The position numbers and the translations under genes are program-made. Positions 14,580 to 24,116 of a stretch of DNA of 37,906 nt are shown one piece after another. The notes beneath the pieces are model-generated. The model saw only the letters and a program-made list of their open reading frames with translations, was not told the DNA's origin and ran no database searches. The DNA is from Acinetobacter rongchengensis (lineage in GTDB: Bacteria > Pseudomonadota > Gammaproteobacteria > Pseudomonadales > Moraxellaceae). The first letter of the stretch is position 1, and each line of letters opens with the position of its first letter. Where the stretch lies: assembly GCF_003611475.1 (NCBI RefSeq), contig NZ_RAXT01000031.1, positions 1 to 37,906 on the forward strand, in the 5' to 3' direction.

Positions 14580-17372
14580 TTAGTCATCCTTTTTTTTGAT
14601 TGTAATGCCTGATCGTAATGAAGCTGAAGAACCTTTTGAACCAAGTATCACCAACAATTTTTCAAAAGTAACGCATTCGTGCGAGAACGGGTTTTTCATC
14701 AAAGCTTTTTCAAACTTAGCTGCATACTGTTGTTCTACGAATTCCATTTCATTTTGAGTGCTATGTGAGATGGCTTGATCAAGACTGGCTTTGTTTTCCG
14801 CAATGTATTGTGTCTGATCTTCAGGTTTTACATGGCGTGGTATCTGAACAAGCTGATATTCAGTAATTGGCGCAACGGTTAAGTCATATCCTGTTAGGAT
14901 CTCTTTCAATTCATCATAGTAGCTGTCTAGGTTCATTGGTGTGATAACGGCGCGAGTCACAGTTTCAACATCACTTTCCTGTTGAGCCTGTTCAGGTTCG
15001 CTTATACGTTCACCATAGATATTAAATTCAGCATCAAGATCCGCATTGTTGTAAGCACCAGCTTGTACTTGAGGTGAAATGTCAGAATCTTTACCGAAGT
15101 ACTGGAACTGTTTTCGCTTCTCAATAATCTGGTCTTTAATGTTTGCTTCTTTTTGTGCTGAAACAATACTTTCACGGTGTTTTTGTTCTTTGGAGATTTC
15201 ACCTTTCGCCGTGGACGAAGACATTACTGTTCTTTGACCAGGTGCCATCCCTTCAGGTGTGATGGATTCAAGACGTCTTGCTTCAAGAATCTGATGTACA
15301 AAATCTTGAGTAAAGTCTTTTACCGTGTTGTTGTTTTCGTACAAGGTGTTATTGAGCTTTCTGCAGATCTCAAAATCACCAAGCGCCGTGACATTGGCAG
15401 ATGAATTGTTGTCTGTCAGTAGCGTGTGTTTTTCCTCAATCTCATGAATGAAGTCTTCAATTTTTAAAGTAGGATCGTAGATTTCAGATTTTTGGATATT
15501 GAAGATTGGGCAAAGGTCATTTAAGCGTAAGTACTTGGGTTGATCACCAGCCACATAGAACGCCAACATTGATACGATTTTAACGTCTGAAGTTTTACCA
15601 CCTTCCCCTTTAGTTGATATGAGCAAGGTAAATTCGCCGTTGTGCTGTCCGGCAATTTGTTCAATTGTCACACGTTTTTCTTTGGCGAACTGGACTTCTG
15701 TTTGTGGTACCGAACGGTTGAATACTAGACCTTGATACATATTGATTGAGTTAACTTTACCTTGCCACTCTTCACCAGCAAAACCATCAACCAATTTGTA
15801 TGTTGTACTTTCAGCACCCGAAGTAGTACGTCCAATGGCTTTAACGGTCGTGTTACCCCATGTAGCAGCTGCTTCCTCTTTAGATCCACGTTCAATATCT
15901 TCAAATGTTTGAGCACCGAACGTAATAGAGAAGTTAAGCGAACGTGCCTGAGCTGGTAAAACCGAAGCACCGACAATAACGATGTAGCCCCATTCGTCCA
16001 AAAATAGCTTAAATGAAGTAGAGGCGTTGGTTGGTCGTGCGTCAATAATGGCACGGCGTAAACCTTCCATTTTGTTACCAAGGGAACCAGCCATCATTTG
16101 TTTAATTGAGCCAATGATTAATTTTCCGAGCATTTTGAGTGAGTCTGGTGAACGCTCAAGAGCTGGTAATGGCACAGTTAAGATACGGCGGTTAAGTACA
16201 ACGTCAAAAATATCAATATCACCGCCATGCTCTACACCAAAGATGTGACCATAGTTAAACGTCAAGTCGTTAATCGCCTTGGTTAACTGCATGGTGATAT
16301 AACCGTGTTGCTCACGGGTTTTGGTTTCTTGTTTCTTTAACTTTTTAGGGTTGCTTGAATAACCAGGTAATGAAACGAGGTAGCCTTGAAGCTGTTCAGC
16401 CACACGTTCAAAGTCAATCCCGTATTTATCGTTATGACAAAATACCAATTCTTCAAGTGCTTCAAGTTCCATGTATTGCGTGAATACTTTTGGTGAAAGC
16501 TGAATGAAGCCATTGTCACGTAGATAGACCAAAACTCGTGTAAGTGCAGCGATAAAGGCCATCGCACGACCTTTCCACATGTCACCACCGCCACCGCCTG
16601 AGTCATCAAGCAAGTTGATCAAGAATTCAATCAACATCCCTGAGCTGGTGTTGCTCATTTGGTTCATTGAGTTTGTCATCTTGTCGGTTTGTGCACGTAG
16701 CATGTTACGACCTGAGGTAATGAAGTTGATCGTTAATAGATCCTCATTACGCCCAAAGCGGTTACATAAACGATAGTGGTCTTGTTGAGCCTTGGTATCA
16801 CCTTTTGCGTCTACAAAGATATAACCTGAGTTTTGTACGTACTGGTTGGCACAGTTACCTAGCATGTATTCTGTTTTACCCGAACCCGTAGTACCTAACA
16901 CAATTTGATGTGTACGGTCATCGGAGTTGGATGCATAAACAGGTAGACCAGTTTCACGGCAACGACCAAGGTAAGTCACACCCTCACCTTGTAGCTTATC
17001 GCGATTGGTACGTGCGTATTCCAAAAAGGCTTTTGGATTGTCCAGTACGTCATCTTTTACGCGTGATGTAATGTCAGTTGACGCATCCAGTGAGTTTGAA
17101 TGCAACGGCGCACGGAATGGCCACTCAAAAAAGTAATCATTCGGATGTGTGTAGCGTTTTAATAGGTAATACGCGATCCCTATAAATATCTCACCGCCAA
17201 ACGGAACAACAAACAAAATAACTGCAATAGCACCAAGAACGCCAACCAAATAATTAGCGCCGTCTGGCGCTGTAAGTTTTAAATGGATTTTCTCTAAGCC
17301 TGATCGTGTATCACGCTTAAGCGAACTAGGTCTGAACTTTGTTTGTGTGCCGTATTTTTGTGTAGAAGCCAT
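14580..17372 (-). CDS. dotL: type IV coupling protein DotL/TrbC (VirD4-like ATPase)
   Basis: A 930-residue inner-membrane ATPase that brings the relaxase-DNA complex to the transfer channel. Two hydrophobic helices lie near residues 37-75. The Walker A motif GTTGSGKTEYML is at about residues 157-168, and the Walker B segment LFLDEWGYI at about 456-464. The protein is related to IcmO/DotL of Legionella and TrbC of IncI plasmids rather than to F TraD, judged by the surrounding Dot/Icm genes and general pattern. It is longer than the roughly 780-residue Legionella protein, with a charged C-terminal region after residue 640 that may bind adaptors. It is the last gene of the operon, 122 bases after dotO. 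Confidence 0.85.
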   Translation of the reverse strand: MASTQKYGTQTKFRPSSLKRDTRSGLEKIHLKLTAPDGANYLVGVLGAIAVILFVVPFGGEIFIGIAYYLLKRYTHPNDYFFEWPFRAPLHSNSLDASTDITSRVKDDVLDNPKAFLEYARTNRDKLQGEGVTYLGRCRETGLPVYASNSDDRTHQIVLGTTGSGKTEYMLGNCANQYVQNSGYIFVDAKGDTKAQQDHYRLCNRFGRNEDLLTINFITSGRNMLRAQTDKMTNSMNQMSNTSSGMLIEFLINLLDDSGGGGGDMWKGRAMAFIAALTRVLVYLRDNGFIQLSPKVFTQYMELEALEELVFCHNDKYGIDFERVAEQLQGYLVSLPGYSSNPKKLKKQETKTREQHGYITMQLTKAINDLTFNYGHIFGVEHGGDIDIFDVVLNRRILTVPLPALERSPDSLKMLGKLIIGSIKQMMAGSLGNKMEGLRRAIIDARPTNASTSFKLFLDEWGYIVIVGASVLPAQARSLNFSITFGAQTFEDIERGSKEEAAATWGNTTVKAIGRTTSGAESTTYKLVDGFAGEEWQGKVNSINMYQGLVFNRSVPQTEVQFAKEKRVTIEQIAGQHNGEFTLLISTKGEGGKTSDVKIVSMLAFYVAGDQPKYLRLNDLCPIFNIQKSEIYDPTLKIEDFIHEIEEKHTLLTDNNSSANVTALGDFEICRKLNNTLYENNNTVKDFTQDFVHQILEARRLESITPEGMAPGQRTVMSSSTAKGEISKEQKHRESIVSAQKEANIKDQIIEKRKQFQYFGKDSDISPQVQAGAYNNADLDAEFNIYGERISEPEQAQQESDVETVTRAVITPMNLDSYYDELKEILTGYDLTVAPITEYQLVQIPRHVKPEDQTQYIAENKASLDQAISHSTQNEMEFVEQQYAAKFEKALMKNPFSHECVTFEKLLVILGSKGSSASLRSGITIKKKDD

Positions 17373-17494
17373 ACTTTGCGACCTACTCTTTTATCTTCAG
17401 GATAATAGGCAAAGTCGTTGTTTAACGACCTTACCCATATCCAAGCACTTCAATGTATATACCAATTAACGCAAATCTATATAGCTGATTGGAG

Positions 17495-20400
17495 TTAAGA
17501 AGAAACAGCTTCAGACTTACGTTGGTTCAGTAATTTTTTCTTCATGTTTTGCTCAAGTTCATAGCGTTGATATTCAACAACCATCTCTTGTGCCATGGTA
17601 GAAATCACTGAAGCAGTTGCTTTGTTTTCGTCAAAGTCCGTGCCTTTATTTTTGGCATTTTTCTCAATCATGGTACGCCGTGTCTTAATCTGGTTCTTCG
17701 CACCTTTTGGGTAAAATTGTGCAAGGACCTTCAACGCCTTACCACGTTCACCGATAAGGTCATACGTGTAGTTACGGAGCGCACGTTCATCGGGATGTGT
17801 ACTGAGTGACCATAAAAGGATTGGACCAAGTGAAACGGTATATAAGCCCGAACATTCCATTTTTTCGAGTTTAATTTTACTGAAGTACGTTAAGCCTTGA
17901 TCTGAGAAACCTACGTTACCTGAACCAAGCGCATCCATTTCTAGTTGAGTTAGACCGATACTGTCACGAATAGCTTCACGAGATTCGCGTGTACCAGGAT
18001 CGACAATCACATACGCCGTAGCAAAGCCAACCAAGTCTTTAAAGTCTTCTACTTTGTGTGATGCCAAGTTAAGACGAGCACCCCATTTACGCAATGTACG
18101 TGCGTCTTCAGCCAATTCTTCTAATAGGATTGGATCGCCTTTCGCAACGTGCAATTCGTCATAAGACATAATTTTGCGGTCTTCAAGAAGCTCATTAATC
18201 AGTTGGGTTGCATATTCACGATAAGCTTGTGGGAATTTTGGAATATCGTCACGGCTCACGGCGAACTTACGCTTAATGAACATCCGTACAATCTGGAAGA
18301 ATAGAGATGTAGTTTTAGGATCTGATGATGTCGCAACTTCGTTTAAGTCGATAGAAGCTACACGAGCGTTACCGATGTCAAAGTTAGTGTGATAGAAGAA
18401 TGCTGGATAGGTATTTTGTGCAGCCATAATCTGATGCGCCAAAAAGTCCAGTGCTCGTTCATTATCAATATGAACATCACTCCAAACATCTAAAATTGAT
18501 GAATCAGAAAGTGTTTCAATCATATCGCCAATAGTCGGCATTGCGTAACGGTGAGCCAACGTGCGTCCACGGATCTCATTCATTGAATGGAAAAGATCAC
18601 GTAGAGCGTAATAAGAAATATCCTTACCTTGTTCAGAATGTGGCTCAATCAGTCCGTGTTTTTCCATGATGCGATCTAGTTCTGGATCTGCAAAGCGCAT
18701 GTACTTACGTGCTTTATGATCAGCATTCGTATCATCAGCAAAATAGAATGTACGGCGTAGGACCGCACCAATAACGTCAGAAGTGTTTTTGGCTGGTTGC
18801 CCTTTCAATTCAGGCGGTGTTACCAATGAACTTAAAAACGCTGTCATTTGACGCATTTCGTAGTTCAACGGGTAGCGTAAGCCCATACTGAATTCAAGCG
18901 GATTAATCGCTTCTTCTTTTGAGTTTTTAATACGCTTATAGATGGCATAGTGACGTAGCTCTTCAGGCAATGAATCTTGCACTGTTTCTACTAACCCACG
19001 GCTTGACTCACCCACATCGACAATATAGGTCAACGGGATACGTTCGTTACCAGGCATCATGATGTCCTCAAGCATGCCTTTGTTCATTGTGACCGATTTA
19101 CCCGTACCCGGTTTACCAATGTTAATAGTCGTCCATACAGTCACTTCATTTGAGAACGAATCAAGAATAATCAGTTTACCGTCTAAGGTTTTGTTGAGCT
19201 GATGCCCTTTATGGAATGGTGAGTTAATACGTGTCAGCGGTAACATGTAGAACACATCAAACAGCGGTGCCGGTGAAATAGGTGCGTGATTACGTACCAT
19301 CAAGCCCGGTATATGTGATGCCCAAGTCAAAATAGGATCGCCAGCCTGTTCCATGACTTTTGCACCGCCCCACGCTTCAAAACTCTTCCAAAGCTTTTGG
19401 CGCCGTCCTACAAGAATGTTTACACCATCTTCGGTATTTGGTGCCCATGTCATCATGGTCATTTGCAGACCAGCAACAGTGTCTACTTGATCTAGGTCAT
19501 TTTTAGTGGCCATCAAAATGTTACCAGCATTACGAATGGCTTTGTTTTGTGCCGTCATAAAGTGAATAACGCTTGATAACGTGCGTTTCATCATGGTTCC
19601 AGCCATACCATCACCAGTAATACAGTAACTCACCGCATATGGGATAGAACGGATGTTACCGCTAGTGTCGTGCGTTTTGGCCTGGTGTAATAAGCGGAAT
19701 AGCGTTTCAAACGTATTCGTCTTCGCTGGATATATATCTACCATCAATGGAGCATATACAACGCCGTCAGTGATAACACTTCCCACTGGATAGAATGAAC
19801 CTTGACTTGTACCAGGTAAGATCGCATTCGTCATGAGTTGTTCTGAGATCGGTTGATACAAAACGTGTGACGCATCATGTTCTGATGGTATTTCTTTCCA
19901 ACGCATCGGTAAGCGTGTATTCAGCATCGGCACAGACAAGGTGAAGTCATCTGAAGTTGAATGTGAGGCAATTTGTTTTTTAATCGCTAGACCAGCTTCA
20001 ACAACATTCAATACTTCATAGATTGCTGGAAATTCTTCAGTTGAGAGTGAGTTTAAGAATTGTGAGACAAAAGACTCATGGTGTACGTATAAGCTGTCCG
20101 ATGATTTAAGCATGTCTTGAGCATTGACCGTACTTGGCATTGTAATTTGCGACAGTAGCTTTTTACGGTTTTTTGAGTCTTGAGCCTTATCGATTGGCGA
20201 TAGTAAGGTTGGCTCAGAGATTAAAGCGATATAACAGCTTTCGTTAAATACACCGCCTGAAATGGTTTCTGTCATTTCATCAATGATGATGTCTAGATTC
20301 ATCGCACAACGCGCCGTGGTCGCCTTTTGCATGGCATTCAAGTCATGAATCGCGTATGGCGTCTCATGGTCTACTTTGAACGCTAGATGAATCGTATGTC

Positions 20401-20677
20401 CACGGTCTTTGAAGTAGTTACGCATGTTGCTCGTCATCAAACCAATTTGACGGCTGAATGCATCACCACTAATTAAACTCTTAATCCCCTTGTATTCGAT
20501 GATCGTAATCATTGTACCAGTTTTTGTGACAAACGTATGTTCGTCCGATACTGTTTCTAAATCGCAATAATCCTCTACGTCAGCTTTCATGCTTTGTAGG
20601 AATAACATCAATATAATTTCAATCTTGGAGTAACCAGTCTTATTATAACCAGACTTCTCAGCTTTCTTCTTACTCAT
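17495..20677 (-). CDS. dotO: conjugation ATPase DotO/IcmB (TraU, VirB4-like)
   Basis: A 1060-residue cytoplasmic ATPase that energises assembly of the type IVB channel. The Walker A motif GKPGTGKSVTMNKG is near residue 520, followed by YIVDVGESSRGL; the preceding half is the long N-terminal domain typical of VirB4-like proteins. Its size is close to Legionella IcmB (about 1000 residues), and its place after icmJ in the order icmC-icmD-icmJ-icmB is conserved. The ATG at 20677 has AAGGTG upstream. A partial palindrome GTATATACC lies in the spacer just after its stop. Confidence 0.9.
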   Translation of the reverse strand: MSKKKAEKSGYNKTGYSKIEIILMLFLQSMKADVEDYCDLETVSDEHTFVTKTGTMITIIEYKGIKSLISGDAFSRQIGLMTSNMRNYFKDRGHTIHLAFKVDHETPYAIHDLNAMQKATTARCAMNLDIIIDEMTETISGGVFNESCYIALISEPTLLSPIDKAQDSKNRKKLLSQITMPSTVNAQDMLKSSDSLYVHHESFVSQFLNSLSTEEFPAIYEVLNVVEAGLAIKKQIASHSTSDDFTLSVPMLNTRLPMRWKEIPSEHDASHVLYQPISEQLMTNAILPGTSQGSFYPVGSVITDGVVYAPLMVDIYPAKTNTFETLFRLLHQAKTHDTSGNIRSIPYAVSYCITGDGMAGTMMKRTLSSVIHFMTAQNKAIRNAGNILMATKNDLDQVDTVAGLQMTMMTWAPNTEDGVNILVGRRQKLWKSFEAWGGAKVMEQAGDPILTWASHIPGLMVRNHAPISPAPLFDVFYMLPLTRINSPFHKGHQLNKTLDGKLIILDSFSNEVTVWTTINIGKPGTGKSVTMNKGMLEDIMMPGNERIPLTYIVDVGESSRGLVETVQDSLPEELRHYAIYKRIKNSKEEAINPLEFSMGLRYPLNYEMRQMTAFLSSLVTPPELKGQPAKNTSDVIGAVLRRTFYFADDTNADHKARKYMRFADPELDRIMEKHGLIEPHSEQGKDISYYALRDLFHSMNEIRGRTLAHRYAMPTIGDMIETLSDSSILDVWSDVHIDNERALDFLAHQIMAAQNTYPAFFYHTNFDIGNARVASIDLNEVATSSDPKTTSLFFQIVRMFIKRKFAVSRDDIPKFPQAYREYATQLINELLEDRKIMSYDELHVAKGDPILLEELAEDARTLRKWGARLNLASHKVEDFKDLVGFATAYVIVDPGTRESREAIRDSIGLTQLEMDALGSGNVGFSDQGLTYFSKIKLEKMECSGLYTVSLGPILLWSLSTHPDERALRNYTYDLIGERGKALKVLAQFYPKGAKNQIKTRRTMIEKNAKNKGTDFDENKATASVISTMAQEMVVEYQRYELEQNMKKKLLNQRKSEAVSS

Positions 20678-20738
20678 TTAAACACCTTTATTAATTCACC
20701 TTTCTACGTCTATCTTTGATTAGACATGCCTTTAAGCA

Positions 20739-21941
20739 TTAAGCACTAAAAAACGGTAATTCTCTTAAAACGTTAATCGCACTGTCGAAATCCTTATTTT
20801 GAATTGCGTCTTCAAGACTTTTAACAGAGGGTTTTAAGCTTATATCTAAAACCAACCTTAATAAAAGTTCATAGTAGGTACTGTTAAAATGGATATTATC
20901 ATTTTTTGAATTAGTAAATACATCAGTTTTAACGGTTTCGTCCTCTTTTAATTCGACATACTTCTTAAAACTATTTAGGTCAAACACTAAACCCTTATTA
21001 AGCAGTTGCCAAAACACCGTTTCTAAAACCTCTTGGCTTTCCCCTAAAGTACCCACCTTGAAGTTTAAGGAACCTGTATTTTTAAGTTGGAAGTGAACCT
21101 TATCAAGCTCTATGTAGATCTCTTTGTTCTGGTATAAGCCCTGTTCGTGGAAAACTTTAGACACCGATAGCTTTAAGTTTTGGTATATACAATAAGTTTG
21201 CAGCGAACTCATTTTTAAGTTGCCCGTATCTATCTGGTTTGTCGCATCTTCTACGGACGTTGGTAGGTGTATCATCGGAAAGTAGCGTGTCAGTTCTTCA
21301 GACAGTTTCTTTTGTTCCAAAACGCTTATAATTGATAATGGATTGTCAAATCCAAAGTTGGTGCTCAGTAATTTCTTATGCTTCACACTCACACTTTGCT
21401 TAACCTGTATTTCAACGTCTAAGCCACTCAGCGCCGTTATTTTGTTTAGGTGTACCAAAGTGTCATCCAACAGCAAACAATCGCTGTTAACGGGGATATT
21501 CATCAACAGTAGCGCTTTAATCAGTGGATCTTGAAAATGCCCCGTTGTGTCTTCACCAGTTGTTGTCTGATTCCCTATCGCTATATGTACAACATGGAGT
21601 AGCAATAGCGTGTTAGATGTATGGCCAGTGTCCCGTGTCGTTGGTATATACAAATCGTTCAGGAAGTTGAAAGCCTCAGTACCTATAACGCATAAGCGAA
21701 ATATCGATAGCTGATCGTGCGTTTCCTTTGGTAGTGCATCTATCCCAAGTTCCCAATGTTTGTAGATGTATGGACCAATAAATGAGTATTCATCATCATT
21801 CAATATGTCCGTCTCAAATACGCTATCCAATACCGCTATATCATTCACTATGTCAGGCTTAAATGGCTGTAACACTATGCCCGATATAACCTCTTCTAAG
21901 CTCATATCTATGTATTCGGTATCTGCTAAGCATTCTGTCAT
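20739..21941 (-). CDS. unknown transfer-operon protein (400 aa)
   Basis: I do not recognise this protein, which lies between the dotN-like and dotO genes, where the compared Legionella order has no gene. It is soluble, acidic and Leu-rich, with no signal peptide, nucleotide-binding motif or membrane helix. The frame is open from an ATG at 21980, but that start would overlap the dotN-like gene by 29 bases; I prefer the ATG at 21941, ten bases after that gene's stop. Two partial palindromes (GGTATATAC at 21182 and 21643) are inside it. Given its fixed place it is probably a structural or adaptor part of this transfer system; a functional counterpart of the IncI TraS/TraT region is possible. Confidence 0.65.
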   Translation of the reverse strand: MTECLADTEYIDMSLEEVISGIVLQPFKPDIVNDIAVLDSVFETDILNDDEYSFIGPYIYKHWELGIDALPKETHDQLSIFRLCVIGTEAFNFLNDLYIPTTRDTGHTSNTLLLLHVVHIAIGNQTTTGEDTTGHFQDPLIKALLLMNIPVNSDCLLLDDTLVHLNKITALSGLDVEIQVKQSVSVKHKKLLSTNFGFDNPLSIISVLEQKKLSEELTRYFPMIHLPTSVEDATNQIDTGNLKMSSLQTYCIYQNLKLSVSKVFHEQGLYQNKEIYIELDKVHFQLKNTGSLNFKVGTLGESQEVLETVFWQLLNKGLVFDLNSFKKYVELKEDETVKTDVFTNSKNDNIHFNSTYYELLLRLVLDISLKPSVKSLEDAIQNKDFDSAINVLRELPFFSA

Positions 21942-21951
21942 TTTTGTGAGC

Positions 21952-22839
21952 TCACTTATCACCCAAACCCTTAAATACATCTAGTGTTTGGTAGTACTCA
22001 TACTGCTCGTCAGTAAAGATATTCGGGGAAAATACTATGTAGTGGTTTGGCAGATTAAAGCTCTCGTATGCTTCGTCTGATACCTTTTCCAAAGCTTTTG
22101 CGAGTTGATACAAAGAAAAGTTTTTGTTCTCTTTGATGGCATTCAAATACCACTCTTTGTACTTGCGGAGCTGGTCTACGTAATCAACGTTCGCTACCAA
22201 CATATCTTCTTGCTTGGCTTCTTCATATTCAGCCATTGTGTTGAACTTAATGTCCGTGAAGTACAGTTGGGTATCAATGCTTTGGGCTCGTGTCTTAATC
22301 GCATTAAACGCCTGTATATCCTCAAACATATTACGTGCGTATTCTGCTTCAGACATCTTTGTAGGATTAGGGCGTTGATGGCGCTTTAACGGCTCTACAA
22401 GCAAGCTTTGGCGATGTCGCCGTGCGAACTTAGCAAGCTCAGGATCTTGGTTGTCAGACTTATGCGATAACACCAGTAATGAACGTTGATATTGATTAAA
22501 GATCTCTTGAGGTATGTTCGTACTCAATACGCATATTTCAGCTTTCTTTTCCAGTGATAGTGCAAAGATGTGGTTTTGTGCATGGCATAGCGTACAGACC
22601 GCTACAATGTTCTCAGCCGTATGATTGCTATGATCGCCGTCTAAGTGATGTGGCTCTAAAAAGTATTCGTCATAGAAATCACAAAAGTAGCATTTAGCTG
22701 GTTGTGAAGACATTATTTGCTTTATTGTCTCATTGGTTTTAAAACCATCATGGATAGTTTTATCTTGACGTATCTCTTGCTTGTCGTTTACGCCGTTAAT
22801 AGGTCTTAAAATACCAAACTTACGGTTTATATGTTTCAC
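21952..22839 (-). CDS. dotN: DotN/IcmJ-like protein with HNH-type zinc fold
   Basis: A 295-residue soluble protein. Residues about 50-93 hold CYFC, then LEPHHLDGDHSNHTAENI and CTLCH, an HNH-endonuclease-like zinc-binding arrangement. IcmJ/DotN of Legionella has such an HNH-like fold, and binds the DotL coupling complex without known nuclease function. Position between icmD and icmB agrees. This protein is longer than Legionella IcmJ (about 208 residues), with an extra helical C-terminal part. The presence of intact HH and N residues means nuclease activity cannot be dismissed. An ordinary homing HNH endonuclease is the alternative, less likely given the conserved order. Confidence 0.65.
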   Translation of the reverse strand: MKHINRKFGILRPINGVNDKQEIRQDKTIHDGFKTNETIKQIMSSQPAKCYFCDFYDEYFLEPHHLDGDHSNHTAENIVAVCTLCHAQNHIFALSLEKKAEICVLSTNIPQEIFNQYQRSLLVLSHKSDNQDPELAKFARRHRQSLLVEPLKRHQRPNPTKMSEAEYARNMFEDIQAFNAIKTRAQSIDTQLYFTDIKFNTMAEYEEAKQEDMLVANVDYVDQLRKYKEWYLNAIKENKNFSLYQLAKALEKVSDEAYESFNLPNHYIVFSPNIFTDEQYEYYQTLDVFKGLGDK

Positions 22840-22901
22840 TTAAACCCCTTAATACTATTAAGTAAGGTCTAATTAAAACATGTATATACTATTTTTAAAA
22901 T

Positions 22902-22930
22902 AAAAAAAGCGCAGCCTAAGCCACGCTTTT
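22902..22930 (-). terminator. intra-operon terminator downstream of dotP
   Basis: On the minus strand AAAAGCG (22930-22924), a 12-base loop, CGCTTTT (22911-22905) and a continuing T run form an intrinsic terminator 20 bases after the dotP stop. It lies inside the transfer operon, before the dotN-like gene, so it probably lowers expression of the later genes relative to dotP and upstream genes. Confidence 0.65.
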
Positions 22931-22949
22931 AAACTTATTTATTATTATA

Positions 22950-23363
22950 TTACGCTTTACCAGTAATAGTGTTCGCAGCAGAGAACATGATGAAGCCTAC
23001 GATTGATAACGCACCACCTACAATAATACAGATCCAAGCAGTTTTCTTTTTCTTTTGTTGATCTTCTTCTGATGTATACATCATATACAAACCAGTACCA
23101 ACTAAGCCTAAACCAAGCACCATGAACACTACGATTAAGAATTTATAAACGTTTTGACCTAATGTTTCACCACGGCCTAAGATTTCATTCGCATCAGAAC
23201 CAGCAGCGTGTTTTCCGTAAGCTGAACCACCCGGGTTCCATGTGCCAGTGTTTGCATATGCAACTTGACCCATTAATGCAGAAACAAAAGCTAAAAACAT
23301 TACTTTTGCGCGGAATGCAGTCGCTTTTACAGTGCGAACTGAGTGTTTTACTAATGATACCAT
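22950..23363 (-). CDS. dotP: DotP/IcmD-like inner-membrane protein
   Basis: A 137-residue protein with a hydrophobic N-terminal signal ending AYA-N, then two hydrophobic helices (YKFLIVVFMVLGLGLVGTGL and a later IIVGGALSIVGFIMF). Size and topology fit IcmD/DotP of Legionella and TraR of IncI plasmids. I choose the ATG at 23363, preceded by AAGGAAAG, over the longer frame from 23420, whose first 19 residues lack a ribosome site. A 167-base gap separates it from dotE, and a terminator follows it, so it may be made in higher amounts, as for a pilin-like subunit. Confidence 0.7.
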   Translation of the reverse strand: MVSLVKHSVRTVKATAFRAKVMFLAFVSALMGQVAYANTGTWNPGGSAYGKHAAGSDANEILGRGETLGQNVYKFLIVVFMVLGLGLVGTGLYMMYTSEEDQQKKKKTAWICIIVGGALSIVGFIMFSAANTITGKA

Positions 23364-23530
23364 TGTCACTTTCCTTTTATTTAATATACGGGAGCTAATC
23401 TCCGCACTGTAATTAAACATTCTTAAAACCCTATTGCTTTAAGTTGCTTAATTTTAAACTTCTCGTTAAATATCTTCAATATCTTATACAAGGTTTTTAA
23501 GAAACTCTCACCCTATTTTAAGAAGATTGT

Positions 23531-24106
23531 TTAAAATATTGTAAAAAAGGTACCTCCTATTTGTGTTCCAAAGGTATTAACAAAGGCATTGTGTACGTCC
23601 TGAACGTATACGCATAATACACCTGTTATAATTAAAACCCATGCTTTGCGGTATGTCGCATTGCCTTGAGCATCAATTTTCTCTACAAAACCATATAAGC
23701 CACGAGCTACCGCTATAATCCCTACCAGTTGCGTAAAACCTACAACCGCCGTAACGATATATGCACCTAAATCATTAGCACCAGCATTAGGCAAGTAACT
23801 TTGTACCGTTACAAGTTCTATGCCATTACCACCAAACAATGAAGAACCTAGTGCACCAATGATATATCCGTCATATCCAAGTGATGCAAAAGCACCACCG
23901 ATAAGAACCTTCAACAATGCCCCACCAGTGGTAGGCTCTTTCATTCCATGACCAAAGAACTTTTGTTGAGGTGATGATGCTTGCACTAAGTCAAAAAGCG
24001 CCGTGCCAGTAATCACCAACCCCGTTACAACAAAGCAAATGCGTATAAAGCTTAGTAGTGGACCGTATATGTTTAATATCGCTTTAACTATATCTAATGC
24101 ATCCAC
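23531..24106 (-). CDS. dotE: DotE/IcmC-like polytopic membrane protein
   Basis: A 191-residue inner-membrane protein with four hydrophobic helices (residues about 12-38, 65-90, 112-135 and 150-172). Length and topology match IcmC/DotE and TraQ of IncI plasmids, and it sits between the dotF and dotP genes as in Legionella. DotE and DotP are related small proteins of the type IVB inner-membrane complex. The start is a GTG at 24106 with AAGGA seven to eight bases upstream; the A of that ribosome site overlaps the dotF stop. Confidence 0.75.
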   Translation of the reverse strand: MDALDIVKAILNIYGPLLSFIRICFVVTGLVITGTALFDLVQASSPQQKFFGHGMKEPTTGGALLKVLIGGAFASLGYDGYIIGALGSSLFGGNGIELVTVQSYLPNAGANDLGAYIVTAVVGFTQLVGIIAVARGLYGFVEKIDAQGNATYRKAWVLIITGVLCVYVQDVHNAFVNTFGTQIGGTFFTIF

Positions 24107-24116
24107 GCTATTTTCC

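Noticed and set aside
15002..16609. Secondary frames inside dotL on both strands
   Set aside because: All lie within the 930-residue frame that carries Walker A and B motifs and have no start context.
21952..22839. Homing HNH endonuclease inserted in the operon
   Set aside because: The gene lies exactly where icmJ belongs, and IcmJ has an HNH-like fold, so a resident transfer gene is the simpler reading.
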